DNA of 64,000 bases, from NCBI RefSeq assembly GCF_036850765.1, contig NC_089490.1, forward strand, positions 131,716,522 through 131,780,521, read 5' to 3'. The position numbers and the translations under genes are program-made. The notes under the pieces are model-generated. The model did no database searches. It saw nothing but the letters and a program-made list of their open reading frames with translations, and was not told where the DNA came from. Below, in pieces: positions 34,096 to 45,464 of this stretch. The first letter of the stretch is position 1, and every line of letters starts with the position of its first letter. The stretch is from Saccopteryx bilineata (Eukaryota > Chordata > Mammalia > Chiroptera > Emballonuridae).

Positions 34096-34974
34096 AGGGA
34101 AGAATGGTGAGAGTTGGACAGGACACACATATGCCCATCTACCCCATCCCATCTTTAATAATAAAGCCCTTGTCTTACCCACACCAAGCCCTCCAGGCCA
34201 CCTTCTCCAGCCCACCAAAATTTCACCAGGTATTGGGACCTGCACCCACTTGTCCACATCCCCCCCTCAGGGACTCCAAAAACACCCCTCCTTTTTACCC
34301 CTGGACCCTGTCTGGAGGTGATTTTCACTGGGCTGGCTGCACAGGACAGGATGGGTGGCTGGCAGTCAGAATGAGTCCTGCTTGAAGAAACAAAGAGCTG
34401 ACATCCAGCGTATAGTGGGGGGAGTGGGGGACCATAATGGATGGACCCTGTGATTGCCCTGGTGTGCAGATTACAAAATGACAAAGCAGCAACTGAAAGA
34501 GCAAAGCTACCTGCCTACAGTTCACCAGCTGGCTCACTGAATAGGGAGACCCCCACCCAGGTCTGTTCTTCTGTGGCAGCTGGTTTGCAAAGATGGCTCC
34601 ACAAACTGGACCCTCCCAGTGTTCATGTCCCCTCCACCTCACCACAAACATCTGAACTCTATCGAACCAACAGAATGTGACAGAAGTGATGCTGGCCCAG
34701 TTCCTGGACACCTGAGCTTTAGAAGGTCCAGCAGCTTCAGCTCTGCGCTTAGGGGAGCCTGGAGTTGCCAAGAAAGGATAGTGGCCCTCCTGCTCAGGTG
34801 GCCATGTGGAAAGGCTACCTAGAAAGGCCACATGGAGAGGGGGGAGCCCATTATCCCAGCTGTCCCCTCAAGGCACCAAACATGACAGAGACATTCTGGA
34901 GGGTGGTAACATCCAGCTAGCCCATCGCCCAGAGGACAGTAGCTACCATCAGATGGAACAAAAGAGCTGGTAGC
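34096..34974. other. Unassigned intergenic sequence
   Basis: No exon, RNA or SINE was recognised. 34620-34830 ('GAACCAACAGAATGTGACAGAAGTGATG') resembles an old dispersed repeat of mammals but I cannot name it with confidence. Confidence 0.4.
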
Positions 34975-35158
34975 CATACTGGCATAAAAGCAGACATATT
35001 GATCAATGAAACAGAATAGAGAGCCCAGAAATAAACCCATGCTTGTATGGTCAATTGATTTATGACATGGGAGGTAAGAACATACAATGGGGTAAAGACA
35101 GTCCCTTCAATAAATGACATTGAGAAAACTGGAGAAATACCTGCAAAAAAAATGAAAC
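34975..35158 (+). mobile_element. L1 ORF2 fragment
   Basis: 'GATCAATGAAACAGAATAGAGAGCCCAGAAATAAACCCA' and 'CCCTTCAATAAATGACATTGAGAAAACTGG' match L1 ORF2 text. 5' and 3' truncated. Confidence 0.75.
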
Positions 35159-35159
35159 T

Positions 35160-35512
35160 ATCCTGACCAGGCAGTGGTGCAGTGGATAGAGCATCAGACT
35201 AGGACGCAGAGGACCCAGGTTTGAGACCCCGAGGTTGCCAGCTTGAGCATAGGCTCATCTGGTTTGAGCAAGGCTCACCAGCTTGAGCCCATGGTCACTG
35301 GCTTGAGCTCAAGGTCGCTGGCTTGAACAAGGGGTCACTCGCTCTGCTGTAGCCCCCCAGTCAAAGCACATATGAGAAAGCAATCAATAAACAACTAAGG
35401 AGACTAAGGAGGGGCAATAAGGAACTGATGCTTCTCCTCTCTCTCCCTTCCTGCCTGTCTGTCCCTATCTGTCCCTCTGTCTCTGTCACACACACAAAAA
35501 AGAAAAGAAAAC
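35160..35512 (+). mobile_element. Bat tRNA-derived SINE, type 1
   Basis: 'CCTGACCAGGCAGTGGTGC' head at 35163 and 'CTCTGTCACACACACAAAAAAG' tail. Confidence 0.9.
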
Positions 35513-35943
35513 CTGATGTCTGGTATGCTATTTTCATTTCAGAATTCGGCTGTGAAGGACACTCCCCGACTGTCCCCCCTCTGGGTTCAGCCTTGTTTGA
35601 GATTCAGGAATGTCTGATTCTCAGATAGCCTGTTTCAGTCTGTCCCGTTTCTTGGGGAGGCCTGGGCCATGATCAATCTATAGGTCTTGTTTGAGTAGAA
35701 ACACCTTCTCAAACTCTCTCCCCTCGGATTTTTCCCATCCTTGAGATATCCTTCTATTTTCCCCTAATTCTTACTGTGGGCAACATTCAGTAAGAGACTT
35801 ACTGACCTCAAGCTTAAGCACTTGATTTTCTATTGCAGCATGGCCTGATCACAATATAAATTAGGGGAACAGCAGGGAAGACGGATCTTTTAGTCTGAAA
35901 TTCCTTAATTCCTTGCCTTCTTTAAACACTTGTAATCCTGATC
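35513..35943. other. Unassigned single-copy-looking sequence
   Basis: About 430 bp between SINEs with balanced base composition. No open frame with splice sites and no match to the other repeats in this window. It might be an old LTR or DNA transposon, but I cannot show this. Confidence 0.4.
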
Positions 35944-36004
35944 TTGCAATCAATGAACAACTAAGGTGAAGCAACTACGAGTTTATGCTTCTCATCTCTC
36001 TCCT

Positions 36005-36040
<36 letters not shown>

Positions 36041-36052
36041 AAAATCAAAAAA
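35944..36052 (+). mobile_element. SINE 3' half
   Basis: 'GCAATCAATGAACAACTAAG' followed by a (CT)n run at 36008-36036 and 'CTAAAATCAAAAAATA'. The tRNA-like head is absent. Confidence 0.65.
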
Positions 36053-36385
36053 TAGCCCTGGCTAGTTGACTCGGGTAAAGCATCAACCCAGCATATGGAT
36101 GTCCAGGGTTCAATTTCCAGTCAGGTTACACAAGGGAAGCGACCATCTGGTTCTTCCCCTCATGCAGCCAGTGGCTTGATTGGTTCAAGCATTGGCCCCA
36201 GCACTGATTGCTCAGGGGGGCCAAATGCATCAGCCTCAGGCACCAAAAATAGCTCAATTGATTCAAGCATCAGTCCCAGACAGGCATTGCCAGGTGGATC
36301 CTGGTTGGGGTGCATGTGGGAGTCCATCTTTCCCCTCCTCTCACTTACAAAACTAAAATAAAAAATAAATAAACAAACAAAAATA
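36053..36385 (+). mobile_element. Bat tRNA-derived SINE, type 2, diverged
   Basis: 'AGCCCTGGCTAGTTGACTCGG' head, 'GGGTTCAATTTCCAGTCAGG' B-box region, tail of AAATA repeats. Confidence 0.82.
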
Positions 36386-36702
36386 ACAAACAAATTCATA
36401 GATACAGAGAACAAAATGAGGATTGCCAGGTGGGAAGTGGGTTGGGGAAAAGGTGAAAAAAGGGAGAGACTAAGAAGTACAAATTGCAGTTACAAATTAG
36501 TCACAGGGATGTAAGTACAGCATAGAGGATTATAGTCAATAACAATGTAATAACTATGTACAGTGTGAGATAGGTACCAGACTTATAGGGGAATCACTTT
36601 GTAAGTTATATAAATGTCTGACCACTATTCTCCACAGCTGAAACTAACATAACATTGAATATCAACTCTAATTCATATTTATTTGAAAAAATTGAAAAAC
36701 TA
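36386..36702 (+). mobile_element. L1 3'UTR fragment
   Basis: 'CATAGATACAGAGAACAAA', 'GATTGCCAGGTGGGAAG', 'GGATTATAGTCAATAACAATG' and 'CTGAAACTAACATAACATTG' are the ordered phrases of an L1 3'UTR, also seen at 46820-48450. Confidence 0.75.
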
Positions 36703-36815
36703 GGCCCTGGGTAGTTGACTCAGTGGATAGAGCGTTGGTCTGGCATATGGATGTCCCGGGTTTGATTCCTGGTCAGGGCACACAAGAGAAGCAACCACCT
36801 GCTTCTCTCCCCCAG
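36703..36815 (+). mobile_element. Bat SINE, type 2, 5' part only
   Basis: 'GGCCCTGGGTAGTTGACTCAG' head and 'CGGGTTTGATTCCTGGTCAGG' region; stops after 'GCTTCTCTCCC'. Confidence 0.75.
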
Positions 36816-37344
36816 GCAATCCTAGATGAACCACTCTCGGGCACTAATAAAGGCAGAGCCATAGGTCCACCTTCCCGCCGCCAACCAGGCTCTGGGGCCC
36901 TGCCCCTGCCATGAAAGCTCCAGGACCATTAGTAATAAGTCTTGTTCCTCGAAATCCCCTGATGGTTGCTGCTGAGGTGCATCCTGGAATCATGTTAAGA
37001 ACAATAAGCGCTGGTCCAGCCACACTGGCTCCGGTCAGAGAAATGTCTGTGGGGGCAGCACTAGTAATAATGACTCGGGTGAGTGTCTCAGGATTCCTGA
37101 GTGCATCACTGTCACCAGGCTAACAGGTACACAATAAACAGTGCCTATGCCGAGCCAGCTGAAACTATTCAAACTAGCAATTCAAGCCTGCTTACCCTGC
37201 CTCATCATCCATTCTGGTGGGGACCACAGTCAAGGCTCTGGCTCACGTTTCTCCGCCCACTGTCTGCCTCCCGACTGACCATGGTGCTTCCTTGTTTGGC
37301 CCTGCCTGCAATGGCAAGCTCCTCCTCTTAGTGAGTTACAATGT
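36816..37344. other. Unassigned block, possibly LTR-derived
   Basis: About 530 bp unlike any neighbouring repeat. It contains 'GGCACTAATAAAGGCAGAG', a GC-richer stretch and 'CACAATAAACAGTGCC' near 37131, i.e. two AATAAA-type motifs. A 'CTGAATAATAAAACC' lies beyond the SINE at 37580. The pattern would fit an old LTR but neither end nor duplication can be seen. Confidence 0.35.
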
Positions 37345-37525
37345 GTCTTTTTTTAATTGATTTTAGAGAGGGGCAGCAAGGGAGAGAGAGAGAGAGAGAA
37401 TTTGTTGTTCCACTTAGTAATGCTTTCATTGGTTGCTTCTTGTGTGTGCCTGGACTGGGGACTGAACCTGCAGCCTGGGTGTACTGGGACAGCACTCTAA
37501 CCAACTGCGCTGACCGGCCAGGGTC
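37345..37525 (-). mobile_element. Short bat SINE (about 180 bp)
   Basis: 'TTTTTTTAATTGATTTTAGAGAGG' tail, GAGAGAGA body, head 'CTGCGCTGACCGGCCAGGGTCC' on the reverse strand. Confidence 0.8.
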
Positions 37526-37889
37526 CACAACATATCTTCTCAATGGCAGTCCTTCCCTGCTCTGTTGGCCTTATCATACCTGAATAATAAAACCTACATT
37601 TTAAAATGGGGTGGGGCAGAGGTTAGCTTCCATCTCAAAGACAAGGCAGCCATGACAGATGGGATCCCCTCAGACCCCAGGAGGCAATGCCCAAGGTCTG
37701 CTCTCCTTAAAGAAGCCTATGGGTAAGGCAGACTGCCCCACTGCCACTGCTCTGAGTCCCAGGAAGCCAGATGCAGAATGGCCGAGGAGGCGCCCAGGGC
37801 TGGGTGCCCCACCACAGCGGAGGCTACAGCCCAGGCCCCAGGCTGCCTGGGCAGAGAGACACAGAGACCCATTGGCAGGATATGAAATA

Positions 37890-38063
37890 AGTTTAATCAC
37901 CACCCTCAGACCAGGTGGGGCAGCCGCAGTGTCTATGCATGGATCACCCCAGAGCGGCCTGGGGCCAACCCCTTGGTTCCAGCTGGGACATATTCCCCAT
38001 CCAGGCTCCCGACATTCAGGAGGGTCAAGCACCTTCAATTTCCAGGGTCAAGTCTGTAGGTGC
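37890..38063 (-). other. CD320: CD320 3'UTR with poly(A) signal
   Basis: On the minus strand the stop codon ends at 38064. An ATTAAA poly(A) signal lies at 37892-37897 (plus-strand TTTAAT) and cleavage is expected slightly below 37890. The 3'UTR is only about 170 bp. Confidence 0.7.
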
Positions 38064-41000
38064 TTAGGTCTGCAGTGCTGTGTAGCCAGAAGAACCCATG
38101 TCTGAGGGCTGGTGTGCCAGCAGCTGTGCGCGTGTCTCCACAGCTACCACACTGAGGGCTCCGGGAAAGTGATGACAAGAGTTCATCCTCAGAGCCTTGT
38201 TCTCTGACAGCAGCCCCTGAGAACAGAGCCAGGACAACACCAGCAGAGTGGCAGCAACCAGACCTGCACTTAGCACCACTGTGGGAACAGACAGATGGGA
38301 GCGGGTAAGGGAGTGAAAAGAGCCCACACACACCCACCAAGCTCCTAATGCATAGGGATTAGGGTCTGCAGCCTGCCCCTTCCCCAAGCCCCAGATCCCA
38401 GGAGCAACTGCCCCAGGCCCAGGGAGTGGGAGTGGGAGTGGGAGTAGGAGGGCCTACTCATCATACCGGCAGCTGCGATAACCCCATAGGCACTTCGATT
38501 TCTGGACTGGACTGAGTCCTGCTCCCTGACAAAGGTGACTGTGGCATTCCTGAGGTAGGTGACAGTCTCCATTGTCACAGGGGTCCCCACAGACATGCCT
38601 TCCTGGAGGGCCTCAGTTCCTGCAATAAGTCCAGGCATTCATTAGCTGGGGAAGAGGCACACATGGCATGGGGTATGAATAGGTATTGCAGACGACTGAG
38701 GGGGACCTTAAGGCTCATCTTCCGTCCCAGACTGAGTGAGATTGGTGAACACTACTACCAAGAGTGACCCTTCACTGCCCCCAGAGATGCAGACAAGAGC
38801 AAATGCACATACCCATGGCCCCAGCCTGCTCACCCACCAGAAGGTGTAAGATATCCTTATCTAACAACCAGCCCTTCTCACCGCTACAGTCACGATGAGG
38901 TCCCAAGGCACATACCACAGCCAAGCTCATCACTGGAGTGAGGACAGTCTGGATGGCCATCACACAGCCATGTGTGTGGGATGCAGGTAACGCCCAGCGG
39001 GCAGCGGAGCTCCCCTTCCAGGCAGGGCTGGCTGCTACAGTTGGGAAGGTTCTTGTTGATGCCACCGGGGCAGTCATTGATGCTGTCACAAGAGCAGGGG
39101 CTGCCTGTGGGTGGCGGGCACTGCCCATCCTGGGTACACAGCTCCATCTCTGGAGAACAGGGTCAGTTACGTCCCAAACACTCCTGCAACAGGCCTAGGT
39201 ACTCCCCACATCCCATCCCCTGGCAAGCCTCTGGCTCCGAGACCATACTAATTCCCAACTCCCTGTAAACCCACCTCTTCTCAAGCCTGTGACTAGACTT
39301 CCCTCCTTAGAAGCCTAACCCATCCTCAGACTCCACCCCACTGTGCCCCCTGAAAGCCACATCTCTTCTACAAGCGCTGTCTCCTGTGGTCCCACCCCCC
39401 TTGCAAGCCCTGCCCCAGGCGTGGCCACTCACTGCACTCCTCCTCATCACTACCATCAGGGCAGTCCTGGTCACCATCGCAACGCCATATAAGCGGCACA
39501 CAGTAGCCTCTGATGCGGCACTGGAAATCGGAGGGCGGGCATGAGCCTGGGCTGGGGCCTGCAAGATGAACACAAGTGAGGCCTGGGAGGCCCAGGTCCA
39601 GACCCTCTCCAGAAATCCAGTGGTCACAGGCAGCAACCACTAGGAGATAGGCCAGGTTCCAGGACACTGGAACTACACTGGTGGCTTCCCTTTGCAGAGG
39701 ACCTACTATTTGTGGGGTTGAAGCCAAAGAGTTCACAGCCTCACCATGAGGCCTACTGGCAGGTTCTACTGCGATCCCCATTCTACAGAAAACACTGAGG
39801 AGAAGAAAGGCGGCAGGACTCACGGCAGAGAAAAAGTTCGAGCCCAGATCTCACTGATCCCAGAGTCATTACCAGGCTTCAAATGGCTAGATGGTCTCTC
39901 CAGGAGTCTCGCCAAGCTTCATGGTTAAAAAGACTTGGGGAGCCTGACCTGTAGTGATGCAGTGGATAAAGTGTCCACCTGGAATGCTGAGGTCGCCAGT
40001 TCAAAACTCCTGGCTTGCCCGGTCAAAACACAAACAAGAAGCAACTACTATGAGTTGATACATCCCACTCCTCCCCCGCTGCCTTTCTCTTTCTCTCTCT
40101 CCTCTCTCTAAAATCAAAATTAATCAACAAAAAAATTTTAATTCAGTGAGAGGAGGGGAGGCAGAGACAGACTCCCGCACGCGCCCAGACCAGGATCCAC
40201 CCAGCAAGCCCACGAGGGAGCAATCTCTGCCCCTCTGGGGCAGTGCTCCATTTCTCAGCTACCAAGCTCTTCTTAGCACCTGAGGCAGAGGCCATGGAGC
40301 CATCTTCAATGTCCAGGGCCAATTCGTTCCAACTGAGTCATGGCTGCAGGAAGGGGGAGGAGGGAGGGAGAGAGAGAGAGAGAGAGAAGCGAGAAAGAGA
40401 GGGGTGGAAAAGCAGATGGGCACTTCTTCTGTGTGCCCTGACCGAGAATCAAACCCAGGACATACACATGCTGGCCCGATGCTTTACCACTGAGCCAACT
40501 GACCAGGGCCAGTAACATCCTAAAATAATAAAATAAAAAGACTTGGGGAGCCTGGCCTGTAGTGGCACAGAGGATAGAGTATCGACCTGGAACAATGAGG
40601 TTGCCAGTTTGAAAACCTGGGCTTGCCCAGTCAAGGCACATAGGACAAGCAATCAATGAACAGGTAAAGTGAAGCAACTATGAGTAGATACTTTTTGTTT
40701 CCCATCTCTCTCTCCTCTCTGTAAAACTGATAAATCTTAAAAAAAAAAGAAAAAAACATTCAGGTAGGGGCCATCCCTCAACCTATCCTGCCCTGGATCA
40801 GGCTCATGGTCAGGGTCAGCAGGGCTCATGACATTCCACCTATTTAACAAAGGGGACTGAGGCCCTGGATAAAGGACCTGGGTAGTCACCAAGATTTGTC
40901 AACTCAGCTTCTAAATCTCTCCCAGATCTGACCATTTTCCACATCCTGAATGTACTAACCTTTTCACTAGGCCCCCGCCCCAATCTTCATTTGGACACTG

Positions 41001-43293
41001 GGGACCTCTGAGTCACATCATTTGGTCGCCCACCCTCACCTGTCCTCCGCTCAAAGCCATCCAATGCCCCAACATTCTCACAACCAAATCCTACCTGCTC
41101 CATGTGACCCACAAGGCCTAGCGCAGCCCTGAACCCTTCCTGGAACCTCACTTCCTTCCATATTTTCCTCTTCCCAGCCTCCTCACTGCTTTTCTAAGAG
41201 GCCTGGCTTGTTTCCACCTCAGAGCCTTTGTCTGGGCTGCTCCCTGGCCCAGTGCACCCTTTCCTCCCTCTACTCTGTGCCTGGTTCTTTCCTCCTCAGC
41301 CTTCAGCTCTCAGTCTGTTTCCTGGGAGGGGTCTCATGCCCCTCTGAGATTCCTGAGTCTCTGCTTCCCATTTATAACAATGGTCCTTAAACTGATATGG
41401 AATAGACTATAGACACTCATTGTGTCAGAGCCATGACCTTGTGATCAAAAGCCCAGGACTGTACCTGACAATAAGTAGACACAGGTCATACTCAGATGAG
41501 AACTGAGCCTTCCTTGACCCCCAACAGTGAAGCTAGGGCTATATGCTGATCTGGAGGAGCACAGAAGAACTGGAACCGGAGCCAGCAGGCAGGAGTTTAA
41601 GGGACAGAGCAGGGGAGGAACCTTTTAGGGCTTCCTCCTAGGTGTAGCCTGACAGGTGGCAAATATCTGGTTTGGTCACAGCCTAGACCAGTGGTAGTCA
41701 ACCTGGTCCCTACCGCCCACTAGTGGGCATTCCAGCTTTCATCAGTAAAATGAAACTAGTGGAGCAACCAAAGTATAAATAAAAAAATAGATTTAACTAT
41801 AGTAAGTTGTTTTATAAAGATTTATTCTGCCAAACAGCGAAAATCCGACATAAAGTACTTGGTAAGTAATTATTATATGCTTTAACTTGCTGTAACTCTG
41901 CTTTATAAATTTTATAAAGTAAAGTTACTTCCCTACTTTATAAATCACCATTACTGTGGAACCAGTGGGTGGTTAGAAAATTTTACTACTAACAGAGATA
42001 CAAAAGTGGGCAGTAGGTATAAAAAGGTTGACTACCCCTGGCCTAGACCCACTCACTCCATTTGATGCTGGTCCGCTTGCCTCTTCCACCTTTACTCACA
42101 GGGGCCTCAACCTCCAAACACCGCACACTCTGCAGACCACCAGGACCAACTGCAGCTGTAGGCCACAGAAGTCCCCAAGCTGGGTGGAGTTCAGAAGAGC
42201 TGTAGACAACCTGGAGCCAGATTCCTTCCCTGCCCATGGGAGACTGGCGATCTCTTGACTTGGCTTCCTCACCAGACCTAACCAGTCTTGGCCCAGACAA
42301 CTAATGACTTCTCTCCCTTGCTTGCTGGAGTGTGTGTTCCTATGTAAACTGAATAGCAGAGTAGAGTTGACCATGCCTCATAAGTTGGGGTGCCAGACCA
42401 GTGACTTCCCCTCCCAGCCTGTTTTCTCACCTGTTAATGGGGAAGTTAGGAGCCCCTACCTCAGTGTCCTGAGGAAACTGTGTAAAGGGTTTGGTACTAG
42501 GTTAACATGAGTCCCACCTTCCTTGAAGGAACATTAAACCTGAAAAGGCAGCAGACCAGATAAGAGGGAACCTACGGAGGAATGGGGTATGTGTGTGAAC
42601 CTGAGCTCACAGCTTAAAGTCAGGGCACCTGTGCAGAGGCCACTCTAACCCTCCCAGCTGCCTCTGGGAACTTGAGACAGCCACCAACATCACAGTGGCC
42701 AGGGGTCATAGGGAGGGAGAACGTGTTCTCTAAGGATGGAGGAGGAAAGTGCAGCGATTGGGAAGGGGGTGGGGGGGATGACGGCAGAAGAATCAGCCAC
42801 ATGGCCTCAGCTCAGGTATGAGGGTTTGGAAGGTGCAGCTGTTGCGGTAGGTACTAGGTACCAGGTGACCCGCCCTGCAGTGTTAGAGGTCGGACAACCA
42901 AAGTGTGCAGCAAGCCTTCCAGCCCACGCTCGGCTGAAGGGCGGCTTGGAGGTGACAGTGGGTCACTACAAAGCAGAGCAGGCGCGGGGTATGTGCAGGG
43001 CCACAGCAGGGTAGTTAAAGGTAGGCAGTGAATTCCTCCATCGATAGAGGTTCACAAAACCTCCGGGCTAAGGAGTCCACAGCCACATGCAGGAGGGTCC
43101 AGGACAGACGTGCGGCGCAGCCAATGGCAAGGCGGTGCCGGTGAGCACCAGCAGGGCGGCCTCGCGGAGCTCACTCACCTATAGCCTGGGTCGGAGATTG
43201 GGTCAGGGCAGCCTCCAGACCCAGCCCGAACCCAAGCAGCAGCCGCAGCGCCAGGCCCAGAGCCGCAGTCTGCAGCGCTCCTCTCGGTGCCAT
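38064..43293 (-). CDS. CD320: CD320, transcobalamin receptor (5 coding exons)
   Basis: Type I membrane receptor that binds transcobalamin carrying vitamin B12 and brings it into the cell. Coding exons (minus): 43293-43179, 39558-39433, 39149-38916, 38619-38467, 38278-38064; together 280 residues, against 282 as I recall for human. The start MAPRGAL follows an in-frame TAG. Seen: a hydrophobic signal peptide about 10-28; LDL-receptor class A module 1 with Cys 45, 52, 58, 65, 71 and 80 and the calcium-binding SDEEE; a Cys-rich linker (85-117); LDLR-A module 2 with Cys 123, 130, 136, 143, 149 and 158 and SDE; N-glycosylation sites NCS and NAT; a transmembrane helix about 204-227 ([18 protein letters not shown]). 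The mucin-like stalk is shorter than human. The cytoplasmic tail diverges after SENKA and ends in an unrelated GYTALQT, consistent with an indel that shifted past the ancestral stop. Confidence 0.95.
39940..40137 (+). mobile_element. Bat SINE, type 3, CD320 intron 1
   Basis: 'AGCCTGACCTGTAGTGATGC' head at 39941, 'CTCTCTAAAATCAAAATTAATC' tail. Confidence 0.88.
40138..40512 (-). mobile_element. Bat tRNA-derived SINE, type 2, CD320 intron 1
   Basis: Reverse strand, directly abutting the preceding type 3 copy. GAGAGA expansion at 40370-40402, head ending 'GAGCCAACTGACCAGGGCC' at about 40510. Confidence 0.9.
40550..40752 (+). mobile_element. Bat SINE, type 3, CD320 intron 1
   Basis: 'GCCTGGCCTGTAGTGGCAC' head, 'GTAAAACTGATAAATCTTAAA' tail. 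The phrase AAAAAGACTTGGGGAGCCTG occurs before this copy and before the one at 39940, consistent with a target duplication around the SINE pair. Confidence 0.85.
41030..41395 (+). repeat. L2-like LINE 3' end
   Basis: 'CTCAAAGCCATCCAATGCC', 'CCACCTCAGAGCCTTTG' and 'CTGGGCTGCTCCCTGG' are L2 phrases within CD320 intron 1. Confidence 0.6.
41689..42040. mobile_element. hAT-type MITE (family hA), CD320 intron 1
   Basis: 352 bp, ends CAGTGGTAGTCAACC and GGTTGACTACCCCTG. Perfect 8-bp target duplication GCCTAGAC at 41681-41688 and 42041-42048. Very similar along its length to the copy at 29220-29571. Confidence 0.95.
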
Positions 43294-43410
43294 CTAGCTA
43301 CTCAACATGCTTACCCTCACCCATCGCAGGCCGACTACCAGCCTAACCTTCCCAGATCCCAGCGCACATGCGCATGCAGTCCTGGGCGGGGCCCAAGGCA
43401 GACGGTGGGG
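43294..43410 (-). promoter_or_regulatory. CD320: CD320 5' flank with NRF1-like and GC boxes
   Basis: Upstream of the CD320 start codon lie 'CACATGCGCATGC' (NRF1-like, about 43366-43378) and 'GGGCGGGGCC' (Sp1-like, about 43384-43393). There is no TATA box, which fits a housekeeping promoter. The transcription start is not resolved. Confidence 0.5.
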
Positions 43411-43667
43411 TCCTTGCCTACCGTATAAGTCCGAATATGAGGTGACTCTCGATTTGAAGCGCTTCCTCACTTTTCCCAATAGCAAAAGGTAAGGGGTAGG
43501 GTTGTAAATGAACCTGTCGGTGTCTACTTACAGTACTTAGCATTCTCTACATGTCCTGCAGCAAATGTACTGCCTAATTATCTTATTTAATATGGCACTC
43601 ACTCCCCTCAGGAATGCCCCATACCCGCCTTCCAACTACTTCATTCTTGCATCCAAGGTATTATATA

Positions 43668-43815
43668 TTTTAATTTTTTTATTTATTCATTTTAGCGAGA
43701 TGGAGAGGGACAGGAACATCGAGCTGCTTCTGTATGTGCCCTGACCGGAGATCCAACCAGCAACCTGTGTTTAGGTACAATGCTCTAACCAACCTAGCTA
43801 TCTGGCCAGAGCTCA
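43668..43815 (-). mobile_element. Short bat SINE (about 150 bp)
   Basis: Oligo-T/ATTTATTCATTTTAG tail, 'GAGATGGAGAGGGACAGGAAC' body, head 'AGCTATCTGGCCAGAGCTC' on the reverse strand. Confidence 0.78.
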
Positions 43816-44433
43816 GTGTATTATATACTTTTATTTATTTTGGCCTAATGTCTGATTCCCCACTGAAATGATAGGCCTAGGAGATCAGAAATGTTTTTGT
43901 GTCCCCAGTGCCTAGGACACTGCTTCCTACCTAGAAGGCTCTTAAACATAAACGTCCAGTTCTTGCCTTCCATCCTAGGTCCTACGCCTGGCACCTGGAT
44001 ATGCTCCCCCATGCTGACTCATTTAGTCATGCACCTAACAGAGAAGTGTTATTCTTCTCTTTGGAAACAAGATATGCCAAGGTTAACCCTTGGGTTTTCA
44101 CCTCTCACACTCACCCAAGAAGCATAGAAAATAGTTTCTGTAGGTTTCCTAGCCAATCTAATGCATTTGCGCTTTTTTTTTTTTTTGCATTTACTTTTTA
44201 AAAATATTATCTACAGCTCTGCCTTCAGAAGCAGCACATCCTATAGCCAGCAAGACTCCACCCAGACAAGTCACTGTTCCTCAGCGTTAAGAGAGGCATA
44301 CTAGTATATATCACCCCCCAAGTTTCCTGTGAGGTCACACTAAAACAGATTTTCACAGAAGGGACTCTATTTACAAGTTGATGGTACACTTCACTATTTA
44401 AAATATTGGACGTTATAGCTTCTTTTGGAGTAG

Positions 44434-44434
<1 letters not shown>

Positions 44435-44485
<51 letters not shown>
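44435..44485. repeat. (TA)n microsatellite
   Basis: About 25 TA units followed by a T-run; it is the expanded tail of the adjoining reverse-strand SINE. Confidence 0.95.
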
Positions 44486-44489
<4 letters not shown>

Positions 44490-44502
<13 letters not shown>

Positions 44503-44824
44503 TTTCCCAGAGACAGCGAGTCAGAGAGAGGGATAGGTAGGGACAGACAGACAGAAACTGAGAGATGAGAAGCATCAATCATTAGTTTTTTGTTGCGACA
44601 CCTTAGTTTTTCACTGATTGCTTTCTGATATGTGCCTTGACTAGGGGGCTACATACAGCAGACCGAGTGACCCCTTGCTTGAGCCAGTGACCTTGGATCC
44701 AAGCTGGTGAACTTTGCTCCAACCAGATGAGCCCATGCTCAAGCTGGTGACCTCGGGGTCTTGAACCTGGGTCCTCCGCATCCCAGTCCGACGCTCTATC
44801 CACTGCACCACCGCCTGGTCAGGC
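44490..44824 (-). mobile_element. Bat tRNA-derived SINE, type 1
   Basis: Poly-T at 44486-44506, GACAGACAGAC body, head 'CACCACCGCCTGGTCAGGC' on the reverse strand. The flank TGGAGTAGTTATAT occurs at both ends (44426-44439 and 44825-44838), a target duplication. Confidence 0.93.
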
Positions 44825-45017
44825 TGGAGTAGTTATATTTTCTGATAATAATCTATTCCCAGTGGAAATGAGGTAAGAAGCAAAGGTGCAAGGGTACAGA
44901 GGCAGGTGGAAAGAGTGGCATACAGAACTGTGGGGTAGGGGTGGAGAGCCCAGCCTCAGTGGTTCAGCATCTTGCTCACAGAGACAGCTGGGGTCCAGGG
45001 AGAAAAGCTGAAGCCAT

Positions 45018-45293
45018 TTTTTTTTTTTTTTTTTTTTTGACAGAGACAGAGAATCAGAGAGAGGGACAGATAGAAAGGGAGATGAGAAGCATCAATTCTT
45101 TGTTGCGGCACCTTAGTTGTTCAGATTGCTTTTGGACTGGGGTACAGCAGACCAAGTGACCCCTTGTTTGAGCCAGCGACCTTGGGCTCAAGCTGGTGAG
45201 CCTGTGCTCAAGCTGGCGACCTCAGGGTCTCAAACCTGGGTCCTCCACATCCCAGTCTGATGCTCTATTTACTACACCACGGCCTGGTCAGGC
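45018..45293 (-). mobile_element. Bat tRNA-derived SINE, type 1
   Basis: Poly-T at 45018-45038, GACAGAGACAGAGAATCAG body, head 'CACGGCCTGGTCAGGC'. The flank AAGCCATT recurs at 45011 and 45296. Confidence 0.92.
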
Positions 45294-45464
45294 TAAAGCC
45301 ATTCTTCAACTCTCCACACTTCAGTTCTTCTGTTAAGGAGGCTTGACAACAGCTCCAGGATTGAAGGAGCTGAGATCATGTAAAGGAAACATTCAGAACA
45401 GTACCTGGCGCACAGATCAGGTATCAGACCTCTTTCCTATTCTACTCCCTTAGCAAATTTCAAG

